Shown here: piece after piece, positions 29,332 through 38,006 of the stretch
Layout: every line of letters begins with the position of its first letter
How positions within the stretch are numbered: the first letter of the stretch is position 1
Source: Alphaproteobacteria bacterium 46_93_T64
Lineage (GTDB): Bacteria; Pseudomonadota; Alphaproteobacteria; Sneathiellales; Sneathiellaceae
Assembly: GCA_002163135.1 (NCBI GenBank)
Contig: MAAN01000035.1
Coordinates: 156,631-220,630, forward strand
DNA: 64,000 bases
Direction of reading: 5' to 3'
Notes under the pieces: model-generated
Seen by the model: the letters and a program-made list of their open reading frames with translations, nothing else
Databases searched by the model: none
What the model was told of the DNA's origin: nothing
Made by a program: the position numbers and the translations under genes

Positions 29332-30732
29332 GTGAAGTCACTGAATGCAATTGTCATGTCGGGAAAAGAAGTTCTTCCCCTTGTTGAAGGCGGTAAAGGC
29401 ATCGCTGTTTCATCTGGCCAAAGCTCAGGCGCTTGGGCGGCTGCAGGAGGTGTTGCCACTTTCTCAGGTGTGAACGCAGACAGTTACGACGACAATGGAA
29501 ATGTTATTCCGCAAATCTATCACGGCCGCACCCGTCGGGAACGCCATGATGAATTAGTTGCATACGGTATAAGTGGCGGCATTACGCAGGCTCAAATTGC
29601 CCATGAACTCTCAGGGGGCCAAGGGGCCATCCATATGAATGTTCTTTGGGAAATGGGCGGCGCAGAACGTATTTTGCATGGTGTTCTCGAAGGTGCCAAA
29701 GGTCTCATTAACGGCATCACATGCGGTGCTGGCATGCCTTACCGGGTCGCTCAGATCGCATCAGACTACAAAGTTCATTACTATCCAATTATCTCCTCTG
29801 CCCGTGCGTTCCGTGCACTGTGGAAGAGGGCCTATCACAAATTCTCCGACTGGCTTGGCGGAGTTGTCTATGAAGACCCATGGCTTGCTGGTGGCCACAA
29901 TGGCCTCAGTAACTCCGAAGATCCGATGATACCGGAAGATCCATACCCACGTGTGGCTTTGCTTCGTAAAATGATGAATGAAATGGGTTTGCACAACACA
30001 CCCATCATTATGGCCGGTGGTGTTTGGCACATTGAAGACTGGTCTCATTGGCTGGACAATCCGGAAATTGGACCGATTTCGTTTCAATTTGGAACACGTC
30101 CGCTTCTAACCAAGGAAAGTCCGATTTCCGATGCCTGGAAGCAAAAACTAGGTACTCTCAAAAAAGGCGATGTCTTTCTAAACAAGTTTAGCCCCACAGG
30201 CTTCTGGTCTTCAGCGGTTAGAAACGACTTTCTTGGTGAGCTTAAAGCCCGTTCAGATCGACAAGTTGCCTTCTCTAATGAGCCCGTCGGTGAGCATACA
30301 GCCGCCTTTAGTATGGGTCCGCGAAAACGTGAAATTTTCCTAACCCCTACCGATAAATCTCACGCAGAACAATGGGTTACAGGTGGTTTTGACCAAACCA
30401 TGAAAACACCAGATTCAACCTTGATTTTTGTTGATTCTGAAAAGATGAAAGAAATCCGTAAAGATCAAGTGGATTGCATGGGTTGCCTGTCACAATGTAG
30501 TTTCTCAAACTGGGCGGAAAATGAAAAAGGTAACACAGGCCGTAAAGCAGACCCTCGCAGCTTCTGTATCCAGAAAACTCTTCAGGATGTGATCCATTCC
30601 GACGCAAACATTAATAATAATCTGATGTTTGCAGGACACGCTGCATATCGCTTCGCAGATGATCCGTTTTATGCGGATGGTTTTATACCTACTGTTAAAC
30701 AGCTTGTTGATCAAATCATGACAGGTAAATAA
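29332..30732 (+). CDS. Nitronate monooxygenase-like flavoprotein with Cys-rich C-terminus
   Basis: A 466-residue protein resembling FMN-dependent TIM-barrel enzymes of the nitronate monooxygenase / 2-nitropropane dioxygenase group. Supporting segments are GISGGITQAQIAHELSGGQG, INGITCGAGMP, PIIMAGGVWH and SFQFGTRPLL, which fit the flavin-phosphate side of the barrel. It is about 100 residues longer than typical members. The extra C-terminal part has three cysteines in CMGCLSQC and another in RSFCIQ, so it may bind metal or an Fe-S cluster. The start is GTG at 29332, with AGGG upstream. It stands alone between pnp and irr; substrate unknown. Confidence 0.7.
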   Translation: MKSLNAIVMSGKEVLPLVEGGKGIAVSSGQSSGAWAAAGGVATFSGVNADSYDDNGNVIPQIYHGRTRRERHDELVAYGISGGITQAQIAHELSGGQGAIHMNVLWEMGGAERILHGVLEGAKGLINGITCGAGMPYRVAQIASDYKVHYYPIISSARAFRALWKRAYHKFSDWLGGVVYEDPWLAGGHNGLSNSEDPMIPEDPYPRVALLRKMMNEMGLHNTPIIMAGGVWHIEDWSHWLDNPEIGPISFQFGTRPLLTKESPISDAWKQKLGTLKKGDVFLNKFSPTGFWSSAVRNDFLGELKARSDRQVAFSNEPVGEHTAAFSMGPRKREIFLTPTDKSHAEQWVTGGFDQTMKTPDSTLIFVDSEKMKEIRKDQVDCMGCLSQCSFSNWAENEKGNTGRKADPRSFCIQKTLQDVIHSDANINNNLMFAGHAAYRFADDPFYADGFIPTVKQLVDQIMTGK

Positions 30733-30757
30733 TCAATTCCTGCAATTCAATTTGCAT

Positions 30758-30774
30758 ATTTGAATTATTCCAAA
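30758..30774 (+). promoter_or_regulatory. Candidate Irr box (iron control element) upstream of irr
   Basis: ATTTGAATTATTCCAAA matches 15 of 17 positions of the Irr/ICE palindrome TTTRGAAYNRTTCYAAA as remembered from alphaproteobacterial regulon studies. It lies 77 bases before the irr start, suggesting autoregulation. Read by eye, not scored against a matrix. Confidence 0.5.
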
Positions 30775-30850
30775 AAAGATCCTATATAGAGATTAGGTTG
30801 TTTTTATAAGCTGCGATTATCGCGGATTTATATAGCCTGAGAGGACTGTC

Positions 30851-31267
30851 ATGACCGCTATCAAATGCGATCTGGAAACAAAAATCAGGAAGGCCAATTT
30901 ACGCCCTACCCGACAGCGTATTGCACTGGCTAATTTGTTATTCTCAGGTGGAAATCGGCATATTACGGCTGAAACCCTCCACTCCGAAGCACTTGAAAAA
31001 GGTGTTAAGGTATCACTGGCAACAATTTACAATAACTTGCATCACTTCACCGAAGCTGGATTACTGCGTGAAGTTGTCGTTGATGCTTCTAAATCTTATT
31101 TCGATACCAATACATCCGATCATCATCATTTCTTTTTTGAAGAAGACGGTTATCTAGAAGATATTTCCGCTGGCCATATCAACGTAAAAGATATTCCAGA
31201 TATTCCCGTGGGTACAACAATCTCCAGCGTCGACGTCATCATTCGGGTCAGAAAAAATACTGAATAA
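30851..31267 (+). CDS. irr: Iron response regulator Irr (Fur superfamily)
   Basis: A 138-residue Fur-like regulator matching Irr of alphaproteobacteria, which senses iron through haem availability. The N-terminal segment LRPTRQRIALANLLFSGGNRHITAE and the triple-His TSDHHHFFFEEDG (haem/metal region) are typical, and the Cys pairs of E. coli-type Fur are absent. The recognition helix is SLATIYNNLHHFTEAGLL. A candidate Irr box lies upstream, and another precedes the rubrerythrin operon 2.5 kb away, so at least part of the iron response appears local. Confidence 0.9.
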   Translation: MTAIKCDLETKIRKANLRPTRQRIALANLLFSGGNRHITAETLHSEALEKGVKVSLATIYNNLHHFTEAGLLREVVVDASKSYFDTNTSDHHHFFFEEDGYLEDISAGHINVKDIPDIPVGTTISSVDVIIRVRKNTE

Positions 31268-31420
31268 CGATCAAAGCTTACCGCGATGATACCCGCGATA
31301 TGAGCTCAGCCTGCTTCGAAATTCAAAAAACTGCAACCGATCCCCTCGATAACATTAGATAAATTCCGTAAAAATGCGCTATTCTCCTTTTAACTCGATA
31401 AAAAAGGAATGGTGAGAGAA

Positions 31421-33700
31421 ATGATGACGACCAGGAAAAGTCGCTTTTGGACCTACGCTTTTTTAAGTCTATTTCTAACTTTCTCTATGGCCCATGCTCA
31501 GGCTGAGCAAAATGACAAGGGGATCCTGTCAGCATCTTCCCTACAGAAAATAGTCGATGATGCTTCTGCCAAAGGGCTTGATGTCATTATTGTCTCGTCC
31601 AGCGGATCCTCCGCCAATTCCGCAGCGATGAAAGCCAAATCGGAAGGTGCTCAAGCTGTCGTTGGACATTTTCGCGACAGAGTAGCCGTACTTGGCCATT
31701 TTCTACCCGAAATTATTCCAAATCTACTTCTCACATTCAAAAAGGTTAATGATAATATAGGCGGATCCGGCCTTCTTTGGACCTTATTTATCGTCATACT
31801 TTCCATGTCCATCGCGGCAGTAGTTGAACACAAATATCTAAATTGGGTCATTCATAAACTCTCTTCCGTATGGGCATCCCTTCCTTCAGAACGCAGCATC
31901 AATATGTGTTTTCTTCTCGTCCGCTATGCGGGCAGAACAGTTGGTATTGGAATTTTCTGTTTAGTAGCTTTCATCCTTTCAAGCGTAATTTTGGGGGACA
32001 GCAAATACGAACAAGCGACAATTTTTCAATGGATTATCGCTGTAGCTTGGGCATGGCTCATCACTGAAATCTGGCGCATTTGGACATCCCCCAAAATGCC
32101 ATCTCGGCGTATTCCTGCACTAAATGACGACGATGCGGCTATGTTATTCTGGTGGCTAAGAGCCAGCACGATTATTGGTATTTGCGTGATTGAATCTACC
32201 AACTGGTTAGAAAAACTCGATTTTCATGACAACTTGATCGTTCTTTTTCGCATCCTCGCGACCGCGATAATTCTAATTCTGACTCTCACCTTACTTGCAA
32301 AAGCCCGTAAACCGATTTCGTCATTAATCATGAAGCCCGAAGACAAGGTCAGTTCTTCTCTTCTTCAGCGTCTTGTTGCCTATAATTGGCAGTATGCAGT
32401 TGGGTTATACGCGTTTGTCGCTGCTATTTTTTCAATGTATCGGTTGGTGATGGATTTACCCAACGCTATGGGTTTGATCGGCGCAATGTATTGGGTACTG
32501 ATGATTTCTCTAACAGCCTTTGGTATTGGTACAGTGATGATTGATCGCATTCTGGAAAGACGTAGAACACTTTCCGATCTTGTTCAGGAGCCACAAATTG
32601 AAACCGTGCTCACCAAAAGCGGAGAGCACGAAGAAATTGATCAACCAGACGATCAACCGGTTAAAGCAGTCATTGTGCGTGACCTGTCCTACGTCGGGTT
32701 GGCGCGACAAGCTCTCATGTTAGCTATTTTCGGTGGTGCCGGTATTTTCATGCTGTCCAGCTGGGGTGTCGACTTCACAAGCGCGGATAGTGTTTTGGGC
32801 CGACTATGGGGAGTCTTTTTTGTGATTGTGTCAGGCTATGTCTGTTACCAGATCGCAAAAATCGCATTTGGGCGAAAAATGATTGAAGAAGGTGGTGAAA
32901 TCTCGTCCGAACCTGGCGAAGAAGGTGGGCACGGAGGCACCTCACGCCTTGCAACCTTATTGCCACTTTTACGCTACTGTATTTTGGCAACCATAGTCGT
33001 TTTGACAACCATGATTGCCCTGTCTGAGCTCGGACTAAACATTGGACCTCTTTTTGCGGGTGCAGGAGTTATTGGTATGGCAATCGGGTTCGGTGCTCAA
33101 ACCTTAATACGAGACATTTTCTCCGGTGCATTCTTCTTGATGGACGATGCTTTTCGCAAAGGCGAATATGTAGATGTGGGCGGCGTAAAAGGAACTGTCG
33201 AAAAAATTTCCATCCGATCGCTCCAACTCCGTCACCATATGGGACCTCTTAATACCGTCCCATTTGGAGAAATTAAGACTCTCAGTAATTTCTCGCGAGA
33301 CTGGGTGATGATGAAATTAAAATTACGTTTGACCTATGACACGGATGTTGAAAAAGTTCGTAAACTGATCAAAAATTTGGGTAAAGAGCTACAACAGCAC
33401 CCGGAATTTGGCGATCAATTCCTGCAGCCCCTGAAATCACAAGGCGTATATGCCATGGAAGATTCAGCGATGATTATCCGTGTTAAATACATGACCCGGC
33501 CTGGGGACCAGTTCGTAATACGCAAACACGTTTATTCCCGGATCCGTGAGCTTTTCGAAGAACAAGGAGTTCATTTCGCAAATAGACTTGTTACTGTACG
33601 GCTAGCTGAAGACGAAAATAGTAAGGCATTAACAGATACTCAGAAAAAGCAGGTTCTGGGGGCTGCCCTTCCTGAGGTTGAAACAGCTGCTGGCTCATAA
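31421..33700 (+). CDS. Large MscS-family mechanosensitive channel
   Basis: About 759 residues. A signal peptide (about 1-27, ending AHAQA) leads into a periplasmic region with a coiled segment. Several hydrophobic helices follow, and then the MscS core: the pore-lining helix reads GPLFAGAGVIGMAIGFGAQTLIRDIFSG and the beta domain DDAFRKGEYVDVGGVKGTVEKISIRSLQLR. Such long channels (MscK/YbiO-like) release solutes on hypo-osmotic shock. The frame opens at 31409, but that ATG has no spacing from AGGA; the ATG at 31421 is preferred. No partner gene is evident. Confidence 0.9.
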   Translation: MMTTRKSRFWTYAFLSLFLTFSMAHAQAEQNDKGILSASSLQKIVDDASAKGLDVIIVSSSGSSANSAAMKAKSEGAQAVVGHFRDRVAVLGHFLPEIIPNLLLTFKKVNDNIGGSGLLWTLFIVILSMSIAAVVEHKYLNWVIHKLSSVWASLPSERSINMCFLLVRYAGRTVGIGIFCLVAFILSSVILGDSKYEQATIFQWIIAVAWAWLITEIWRIWTSPKMPSRRIPALNDDDAAMLFWWLRASTIIGICVIESTNWLEKLDFHDNLIVLFRILATAIILILTLTLLAKARKPISSLIMKPEDKVSSSLLQRLVAYNWQYAVGLYAFVAAIFSMYRLVMDLPNAMGLIGAMYWVLMISLTAFGIGTVMIDRILERRRTLSDLVQEPQIETVLTKSGEHEEIDQPDDQPVKAVIVRDLSYVGLARQALMLAIFGGAGIFMLSSWGVDFTSADSVLGRLWGVFFVIVSGYVCYQIAKIAFGRKMIEEGGEISSEPGEEGGHGGTSRLATLLPLLRYCILATIVVLTTMIALSELGLNIGPLFAGAGVIGMAIGFGAQTLIRDIFSGAFFLMDDAFRKGEYVDVGGVKGTVEKISIRSLQLRHHMGPLNTVPFGEIKTLSNFSRDWVMMKLKLRLTYDTDVEKVRKLIKNLGKELQQHPEFGDQFLQPLKSQGVYAMEDSAMIIRVKYMTRPGDQFVIRKHVYSRIRELFEEQGVHFANRLVTVRLAEDENSKALTDTQKKQVLGAALPEVETAAGS

Positions 33701-33742
33701 TGATGCGATATTTATCTTCTTATTAAGGCCGTTCATTTTCTT

Positions 33743-33759
33743 TTTAGAAACGTTCCAAT
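33743..33759 (+). promoter_or_regulatory. Candidate Irr box upstream of the rubrerythrin operon
   Basis: TTTAGAA-ACG-TTCCAAT matches 15 of 17 positions of the Irr/ICE palindrome. It ends four bases before a perfect -35 box. Irr commonly represses iron-using or iron-storing genes when iron is low, and rubrerythrin is a di-iron protein. Confidence 0.5.
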
Positions 33760-33762
33760 TTA

Positions 33763-33792
33763 TTGACAAGCCAAACTTCACAGGACTATAGT
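33763..33792 (+). promoter_or_regulatory. Sigma-70 promoter of the rubrerythrin operon
   Basis: Perfect -35 TTGACA at 33763-33768 and TATAGT at 33787-33792 (five of six -10 bases) with 18 bases between. It lies 60 bases before the start codon and directly downstream of the candidate Irr box. Confidence 0.6.
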
Positions 33793-33851
33793 TAAATTAT
33801 TCTATTCTAATGAAAATGAAACTTGCCTATTCCAATTCAGGAGGAATGTCC

Positions 33852-34268
33852 ATGTCTGTAAAGGGAAGTAAAACAGAACAAAATCTGAAAGACGCATTTG
33901 CCGGCGAATCACAAGCAAACCGCCGCTATCTGTATTTCGCACAGAAGGCCGATATTGAGGGTTATAATGATGTTTCTGCGGTCTTCCGCTCAACCGCAGA
34001 AGGCGAAACAGGACATGCTCATGGCCATCTTGAATACCTAGAAGAAGCCGGCGACCCAGCGACAGGCCTTCCCATAGGTGCGACATCTGACAATCTGAAA
34101 TCCGCTATCGCGGGTGAGACCCACGAATATACAGATATGTATCCAGGAATGGCCAAAACTGCTCGTGAAGAGGGTCATGATGAAATTGCAGACTGGTTTG
34201 AAACTCTTGCAAAGGCGGAGAAAAGTCACGCCGGCCGGTTCCAAAAAGCACTGGACGATTTGGACTAA
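33852..34268 (+). CDS. Rubrerythrin (short, without rubredoxin domain)
   Basis: Di-iron four-helix protein of 138 residues, likely a peroxide-scavenging or iron-handling protein. The metal ligands appear in AGESQANRRYLYFAQKA, EGETGHAHGH, AGETHEYTDMY and AKAEKSHAGRF, giving the paired ExxH motifs of the family. The C-terminal rubredoxin domain of classical rubrerythrins is missing, so the electron donor must be another protein, perhaps the Fe-S protein encoded next. The ATG at 33852 is chosen because AGGAGG (33839-33844) is seven bases away; earlier ATGs at 33846 and 33810 fit less well. Confidence 0.92.
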   Translation: MSVKGSKTEQNLKDAFAGESQANRRYLYFAQKADIEGYNDVSAVFRSTAEGETGHAHGHLEYLEEAGDPATGLPIGATSDNLKSAIAGETHEYTDMYPGMAKTAREEGHDEIADWFETLAKAEKSHAGRFQKALDDLD

Positions 34269-34345
34269 GAACCCGACTACTAAAACACCGAAAATGCAGT
34301 CCTGCTGCGCTTTCGGTGACTCCAGCAAAAATACCGGAGATCTAT

Positions 34346-35686
34346 ATGCGTGAAGGAAGCCTCGAAGCCCCTACGCGTCACGCGATTGACTGGAATAATC
34401 CCGAATTTTACGACGCGGAACTTCTGGATGCCGAATTGCGACGTGTTTTCGATATATGCCACGGTTGCAGGCGTTGTTTCAATTTATGCGATTCATTTCC
34501 AAAACTATTCGACTTGATCGACTCTTCTCCGTCAGAGGAACTGGATACCGTCTCTTCAGAAGGCTTCAAACCCGTCGTCGATGCGTGCACGTTGTGTGAC
34601 ATGTGTTTCATGACCAAATGCCCCTATGTCCCACCCCACGAGTTTAATCTTGATTTCCCGCATCTCATGCTCCGATATAGGGCGGTCGAAAAATCCAGCG
34701 GCATCGACAAATTTGCTCAACGTGAACTTTCCAAAACAGACCGCAATGGTGCCCTCGCCAAACATGTCGCACCGCTCGCAAACTGGGCAACCGATACGAA
34801 AAACACCGTCACGCGCGGAATAATGGAAAAGACACTCCATATTCACCGGAAAGCAGCGCTTCCGAAATATCATTCAAAAACACTCATCGATCAATGTAAA
34901 GCGTCAGAGCTTGTTGTTAACAAAAGCGCACCTGCCTATGGCCGAAAAGCCGTTCTCTATGCCACATGTTTTGGAAATTTCAACAATCCAGCTATTGGGC
35001 TCGCCACCCGAAAAGTATTGGCTTTAAATGGCGTGGAAACAGAGGTTGTATACCCTGGATGCTGTGGCATGCCGCTTCTTGAACAAGGTGATCTTGCTGC
35101 CGTTGCAGACAATGCAGTAGGTGTGTCGATGGAACTTGGTCGCTGGATCGATAAAGGATATGTCGTCATCGCTCTTGTCTCGTCCTGCGCGTTAATGTTG
35201 AAATTTGAATGGCCGCTGATCTTGCCCCTAAATAAGGAGGTAGAGAAGCTTTCAAAAAATACCTTTGATGTCAGTGAATATGTGGTTGGTATCGCCAAGA
35301 AAGAAGGCATCGTAGAGGAATTACAACCGTTAGACGGTGCGATCTCGATGCATTTGGCCTGCCATGCAAGAGCGCAGAACATGGGAGCAAAAGGGGCTGA
35401 AATGCTACGCCTAATCCCTAAGACACGTGTCGCTGTGATTGATAGATGTTCTGGGCATGGCGGATCCTGGGGGATCATGAAAGACAACTATGATACCGCC
35501 CTCAAAGTCGGAAAGACCGCCGCCAAGAATGCTTTGAAATCAGGCGCGCCGCATATTGCATCCGAATGCCCGTTGGCTGCAGAACATCTGATGCAAGGCA
35601 TTGAACTCCAAGATGCCGAAGCGGCAAGCACACGTAGCGCCTCCCACCCCATTGAACTGCTGGCAAAAGCCTACGGATTTGAGTGA
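34346..35686 (+). CDS. Fe-S/CCG-domain protein (GlpC/HdrD-like)
   Basis: A 446-residue predicted electron-transfer protein. Two 4Fe-4S motifs lie near the N-terminus (CHGCRRCFNLC, and CTLCDMCFMTKCPYVPP). Two CCG-type domains follow, with YPGCCGMP and a second form CSGHGGSWG in which one Cys of the usual pair is Ser. It resembles GlpC and heterodisulfide-reductase subunit D. The ATG at 34346 has GGAG at 34335-34338. The gene lies between rubrerythrin and DUF3501, a recurrent trio in alphaproteobacteria. Inference: it passes electrons to rubrerythrin. Confidence 0.85.
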   Translation: MREGSLEAPTRHAIDWNNPEFYDAELLDAELRRVFDICHGCRRCFNLCDSFPKLFDLIDSSPSEELDTVSSEGFKPVVDACTLCDMCFMTKCPYVPPHEFNLDFPHLMLRYRAVEKSSGIDKFAQRELSKTDRNGALAKHVAPLANWATDTKNTVTRGIMEKTLHIHRKAALPKYHSKTLIDQCKASELVVNKSAPAYGRKAVLYATCFGNFNNPAIGLATRKVLALNGVETEVVYPGCCGMPLLEQGDLAAVADNAVGVSMELGRWIDKGYVVIALVSSCALMLKFEWPLILPLNKEVEKLSKNTFDVSEYVVGIAKKEGIVEELQPLDGAISMHLACHARAQNMGAKGAEMLRLIPKTRVAVIDRCSGHGGSWGIMKDNYDTALKVGKTAAKNALKSGAPHIASECPLAAEHLMQGIELQDAEAASTRSASHPIELLAKAYGFE

Positions 35687-35704
35687 CATTAAGGATTTCC
35701 AATT

Positions 35705-36301
35705 ATGACAGCTTCCAACCGTACTATTGATAGGAGCGATATTCTCCCTATGGGCGAATATGAGAAAATCCGGAAGCAAAATAAACAGAAATTGCTTGCC
35801 ATTAAAAAGGATCGTCGGATCAGTGTTGGTCCTCACGCTACATTTTATTTCGAAAATTACGACACCATGTGGTCACAGATCCATGAGATGCTTTTCATCG
35901 AAAAAGGTGGAGAAGAGCAGATAGCGGACGAATTGTCGGCCTATAATCCCTTGATCCCGAAGGGAGATGAGTTAATCGCGACTTTTATGCTAGAAATCGA
36001 TGATCCGGTTCAGCGCGACAAGATCCTTCACCAGTTAGGCCATATCGAAGAGACAATCTATCTTTCGATAAACGGCGAAAAAACCATTGCGGTTCCGGAA
36101 CAAGAAGTAGAAAGGACAACTGAAGCCGGGAAAACTTCTGCCATTCATTTTCTACACTTTCCGCTAACAAGTACTCAAAAAGTGGCTCTATTATCAAACG
36201 AGAGTGAACTCGTTTTAGGTATTGAACACAAAAACTACGGCCACATGGCCCGTGTGAGTGACACAAGCCGCGTATCGCTCAGTTCAGACATTGAGATTTG
36301 A
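35705..36301 (+). CDS. DUF3501 family protein
   Basis: A 198-residue soluble protein of unknown function. The N-terminus contains ILPMGEYEKIRKQNKQKLLAIKKDRRISVGPHATFYFENYDTMWSQIHEML, typical of DUF3501. The family regularly accompanies rubrerythrin and a GlpC-like Fe-S protein, and this gene is 18 bases after the latter, so the three form an operon. No cofactor motif is visible. A structural or accessory role in the redox module is only inference. Confidence 0.85.
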   Translation: MTASNRTIDRSDILPMGEYEKIRKQNKQKLLAIKKDRRISVGPHATFYFENYDTMWSQIHEMLFIEKGGEEQIADELSAYNPLIPKGDELIATFMLEIDDPVQRDKILHQLGHIEETIYLSINGEKTIAVPEQEVERTTEAGKTSAIHFLHFPLTSTQKVALLSNESELVLGIEHKNYGHMARVSDTSRVSLSSDIEI

Positions 36302-36303
36302 CG

Positions 36304-36795
36304 CTAACGGATTTTTTCGTTTTCAAAAACACCATAAAAATGCGCCGCTTTTAACCATCCTTTATTACCCGCAATTTCTACCTCGCACCAAAACCCATTA
36401 CATTCTAACAACTTACCCTGCACACCGGGATCAACGAGTAGAATAACAGGGCTGTCGCCATCGGCTTCTTCATAAACAGGCCGCTGCTTATTAGTAATGA
36501 GGATAGTCCGGCGGTTCGATAAAAGATTCGTATGTATCCAACCTGTGGCCCCTTCCACATCTCGAATTTGGCGCCAGCGTTCATATTCGGCAATAACCTC
36601 GACAGGCCAACCGCTCCGAACATATACCCACGATATAGGATAACGCTTACCAGGACCGACCCGCACATTGACCTTATCTGAAGAGAGCGAGACAAACCTC
36701 GGAACGTCGGAGCTTGCGGCAACACCGTTTTTAGAAGGTAGAGCGACAGAAATTGCCATAAAAACAGCAATCAGAATAATAAAACGCAACGCCAC
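36304..36795 (-). CDS. Secreted SH3-domain protein
   Basis: A 163-residue protein with a signal peptide (hydrophobic stretch about 4-20, cleavage probably after GVAA). It has a bacterial SH3-like domain, seen in SSDKVNVRVGPGKRYPISWVYVRSGWPVEV and TGWIHTNLL, with a second half-repeat near GVQGKLLECNGFWCEVEIAGNKGWL. Such domains often bind the cell wall. It is divergent from the 2-hydroxyacid dehydrogenase gene and convergent with DUF3501, with only two bases between their stop codons. The pairing with a dehydrogenase is common in this class; the reason is unknown. Confidence 0.82.
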   Translation of the reverse strand: MALRFIILIAVFMAISVALPSKNGVAASSDVPRFVSLSSDKVNVRVGPGKRYPISWVYVRSGWPVEVIAEYERWRQIRDVEGATGWIHTNLLSNRRTILITNKQRPVYEEADGDSPVILLVDPGVQGKLLECNGFWCEVEIAGNKGWLKAAHFYGVFENEKIR

Positions 36796-36976
36796 GGAGG
36801 AAAACCTTGGTTAGGAAGTTATTTGAACTATCTTTATGCCGTGCCTTACCCTTACGGGTCAAGACAGCAAAAAAAGTACACTCATTCGCAGCTCGCAATT
36901 GTATCACGAGTTTCTATCTGCTAGAAAAAAGCTAACGGTCAACCAACGCACGATACTCGGACCAGAGAGGCCTCAA

Positions 36977-37972
36977 ATGTCAAATACGCCCAAGAAGAAG
37001 CCCGTTGTTGTTGTAACTCGAAAGCTTCCAGATGCGATTGAAACGCGCATGATGGAACTTTTTGATACGCGGCTCAATCACGACGACAAGCCTATGTCTC
37101 AAGCGGAACTGGTAGAAGCTGCCAGCATTGCAGATGTTCTGGTACCAACGGTAACAGATAAAATCGATCTTGGTGTGCTCAGCCAGAGCAATCCGAACCT
37201 GAAACTTATTGCAAGTTTTGGCACAGGTGTTGATCACATTGATCTGGCAACTGCCCGCCAAAGAAACATTACGGTAACCAATACACCTGGTGTTCTTACA
37301 GAAGATACTGCCGATATGACCATGGCACTGATTATGGCAGTACCGCGCCGCCTGACAGAAGGCGAACGCATGATGCGCAGTGGCGAATGGCAGGGTTGGT
37401 CTCCAACCAGCATGCTAGGCCACCGCATCTGGGGAAAACGCCTCGGTATTGTTGGTATGGGCCGCATTGGTCAAGCTGTTGCCCGCCGAGCCAAGGCTTT
37501 TGGCTTGTCGATCCATTATCATAACCGGAACAAGCTACCCGACTATATCGAAGATGAGTTGGAAGCCACGTATTGGGAGAGCCTTGATCAGATGATGGCA
37601 CGGATGGATATTGTCTCCATCAATTGCCCACATACACCGGGCACGTTCCACCTTCTTAATGCGCGCCGACTGAAACTGCTTCAGAAGCATGCGTATGTGG
37701 TCAACACGTCGCGCGGTGAAGTGGTCGATGAAAATGCCCTAACCCGTATGTTACGCGGCGGTGAAATTGCCGGTGCAGGCCTTGACGTGTTTGAGCATGA
37801 ACCTGCCGTAAACCCAAAGCTGCTTGAGCTCGATAACGTTGTCCTGCTTCCTCACATGGGATCAGCAACTATTGAAGGTCGTATCGACATGGGCGAAAAG
37901 GTAATCATCAACATTAAAACCTTCGCCGATGGTCATACCCCGCCAGACCGAGTTTTGGCTGCTATGCTTTAG
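36977..37972 (+). CDS. D-2-hydroxyacid dehydrogenase (glycerate/glyoxylate reductase type)
   Basis: NAD(P)-dependent reductase of 331 residues in the D-isomer-specific 2-hydroxyacid dehydrogenase family. The cofactor loop is GMGRIGQAVARRAKAFG; catalytic Arg and Glu lie in NTSRGEVVDE and GLDVFEHEP, and the catalytic His in LPHMGSAT. The ATG at 36977 is chosen, because AGAGAGG precedes it and the protein then starts at the substrate domain; a frame open from 36836 would add 47 atypical residues. Glyoxylate or hydroxypyruvate is the likely substrate. A strong terminator follows. Confidence 0.88.
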   Translation: MSNTPKKKPVVVVTRKLPDAIETRMMELFDTRLNHDDKPMSQAELVEAASIADVLVPTVTDKIDLGVLSQSNPNLKLIASFGTGVDHIDLATARQRNITVTNTPGVLTEDTADMTMALIMAVPRRLTEGERMMRSGEWQGWSPTSMLGHRIWGKRLGIVGMGRIGQAVARRAKAFGLSIHYHNRNKLPDYIEDELEATYWESLDQMMARMDIVSINCPHTPGTFHLLNARRLKLLQKHAYVVNTSRGEVVDENALTRMLRGGEIAGAGLDVFEHEPAVNPKLLELDNVVLLPHMGSATIEGRIDMGEKVIINIKTFADGHTPPDRVLAAML

Positions 37973-38004
37973 AAAAAAGGGCTCGATTAACGAGCCCTTT
38001 TTTT
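37973..38004. terminator. Bidirectional intrinsic terminator
   Basis: GGGCTCG (37979-37985) pairs with CGAGCCC (37991-37997) around ATTAA. A run of six A precedes it and seven T follow, so it can end transcripts from both the dehydrogenase and the convergent glutathione transferase gene. Confidence 0.88.
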
Positions 38005-38006
38005 AT

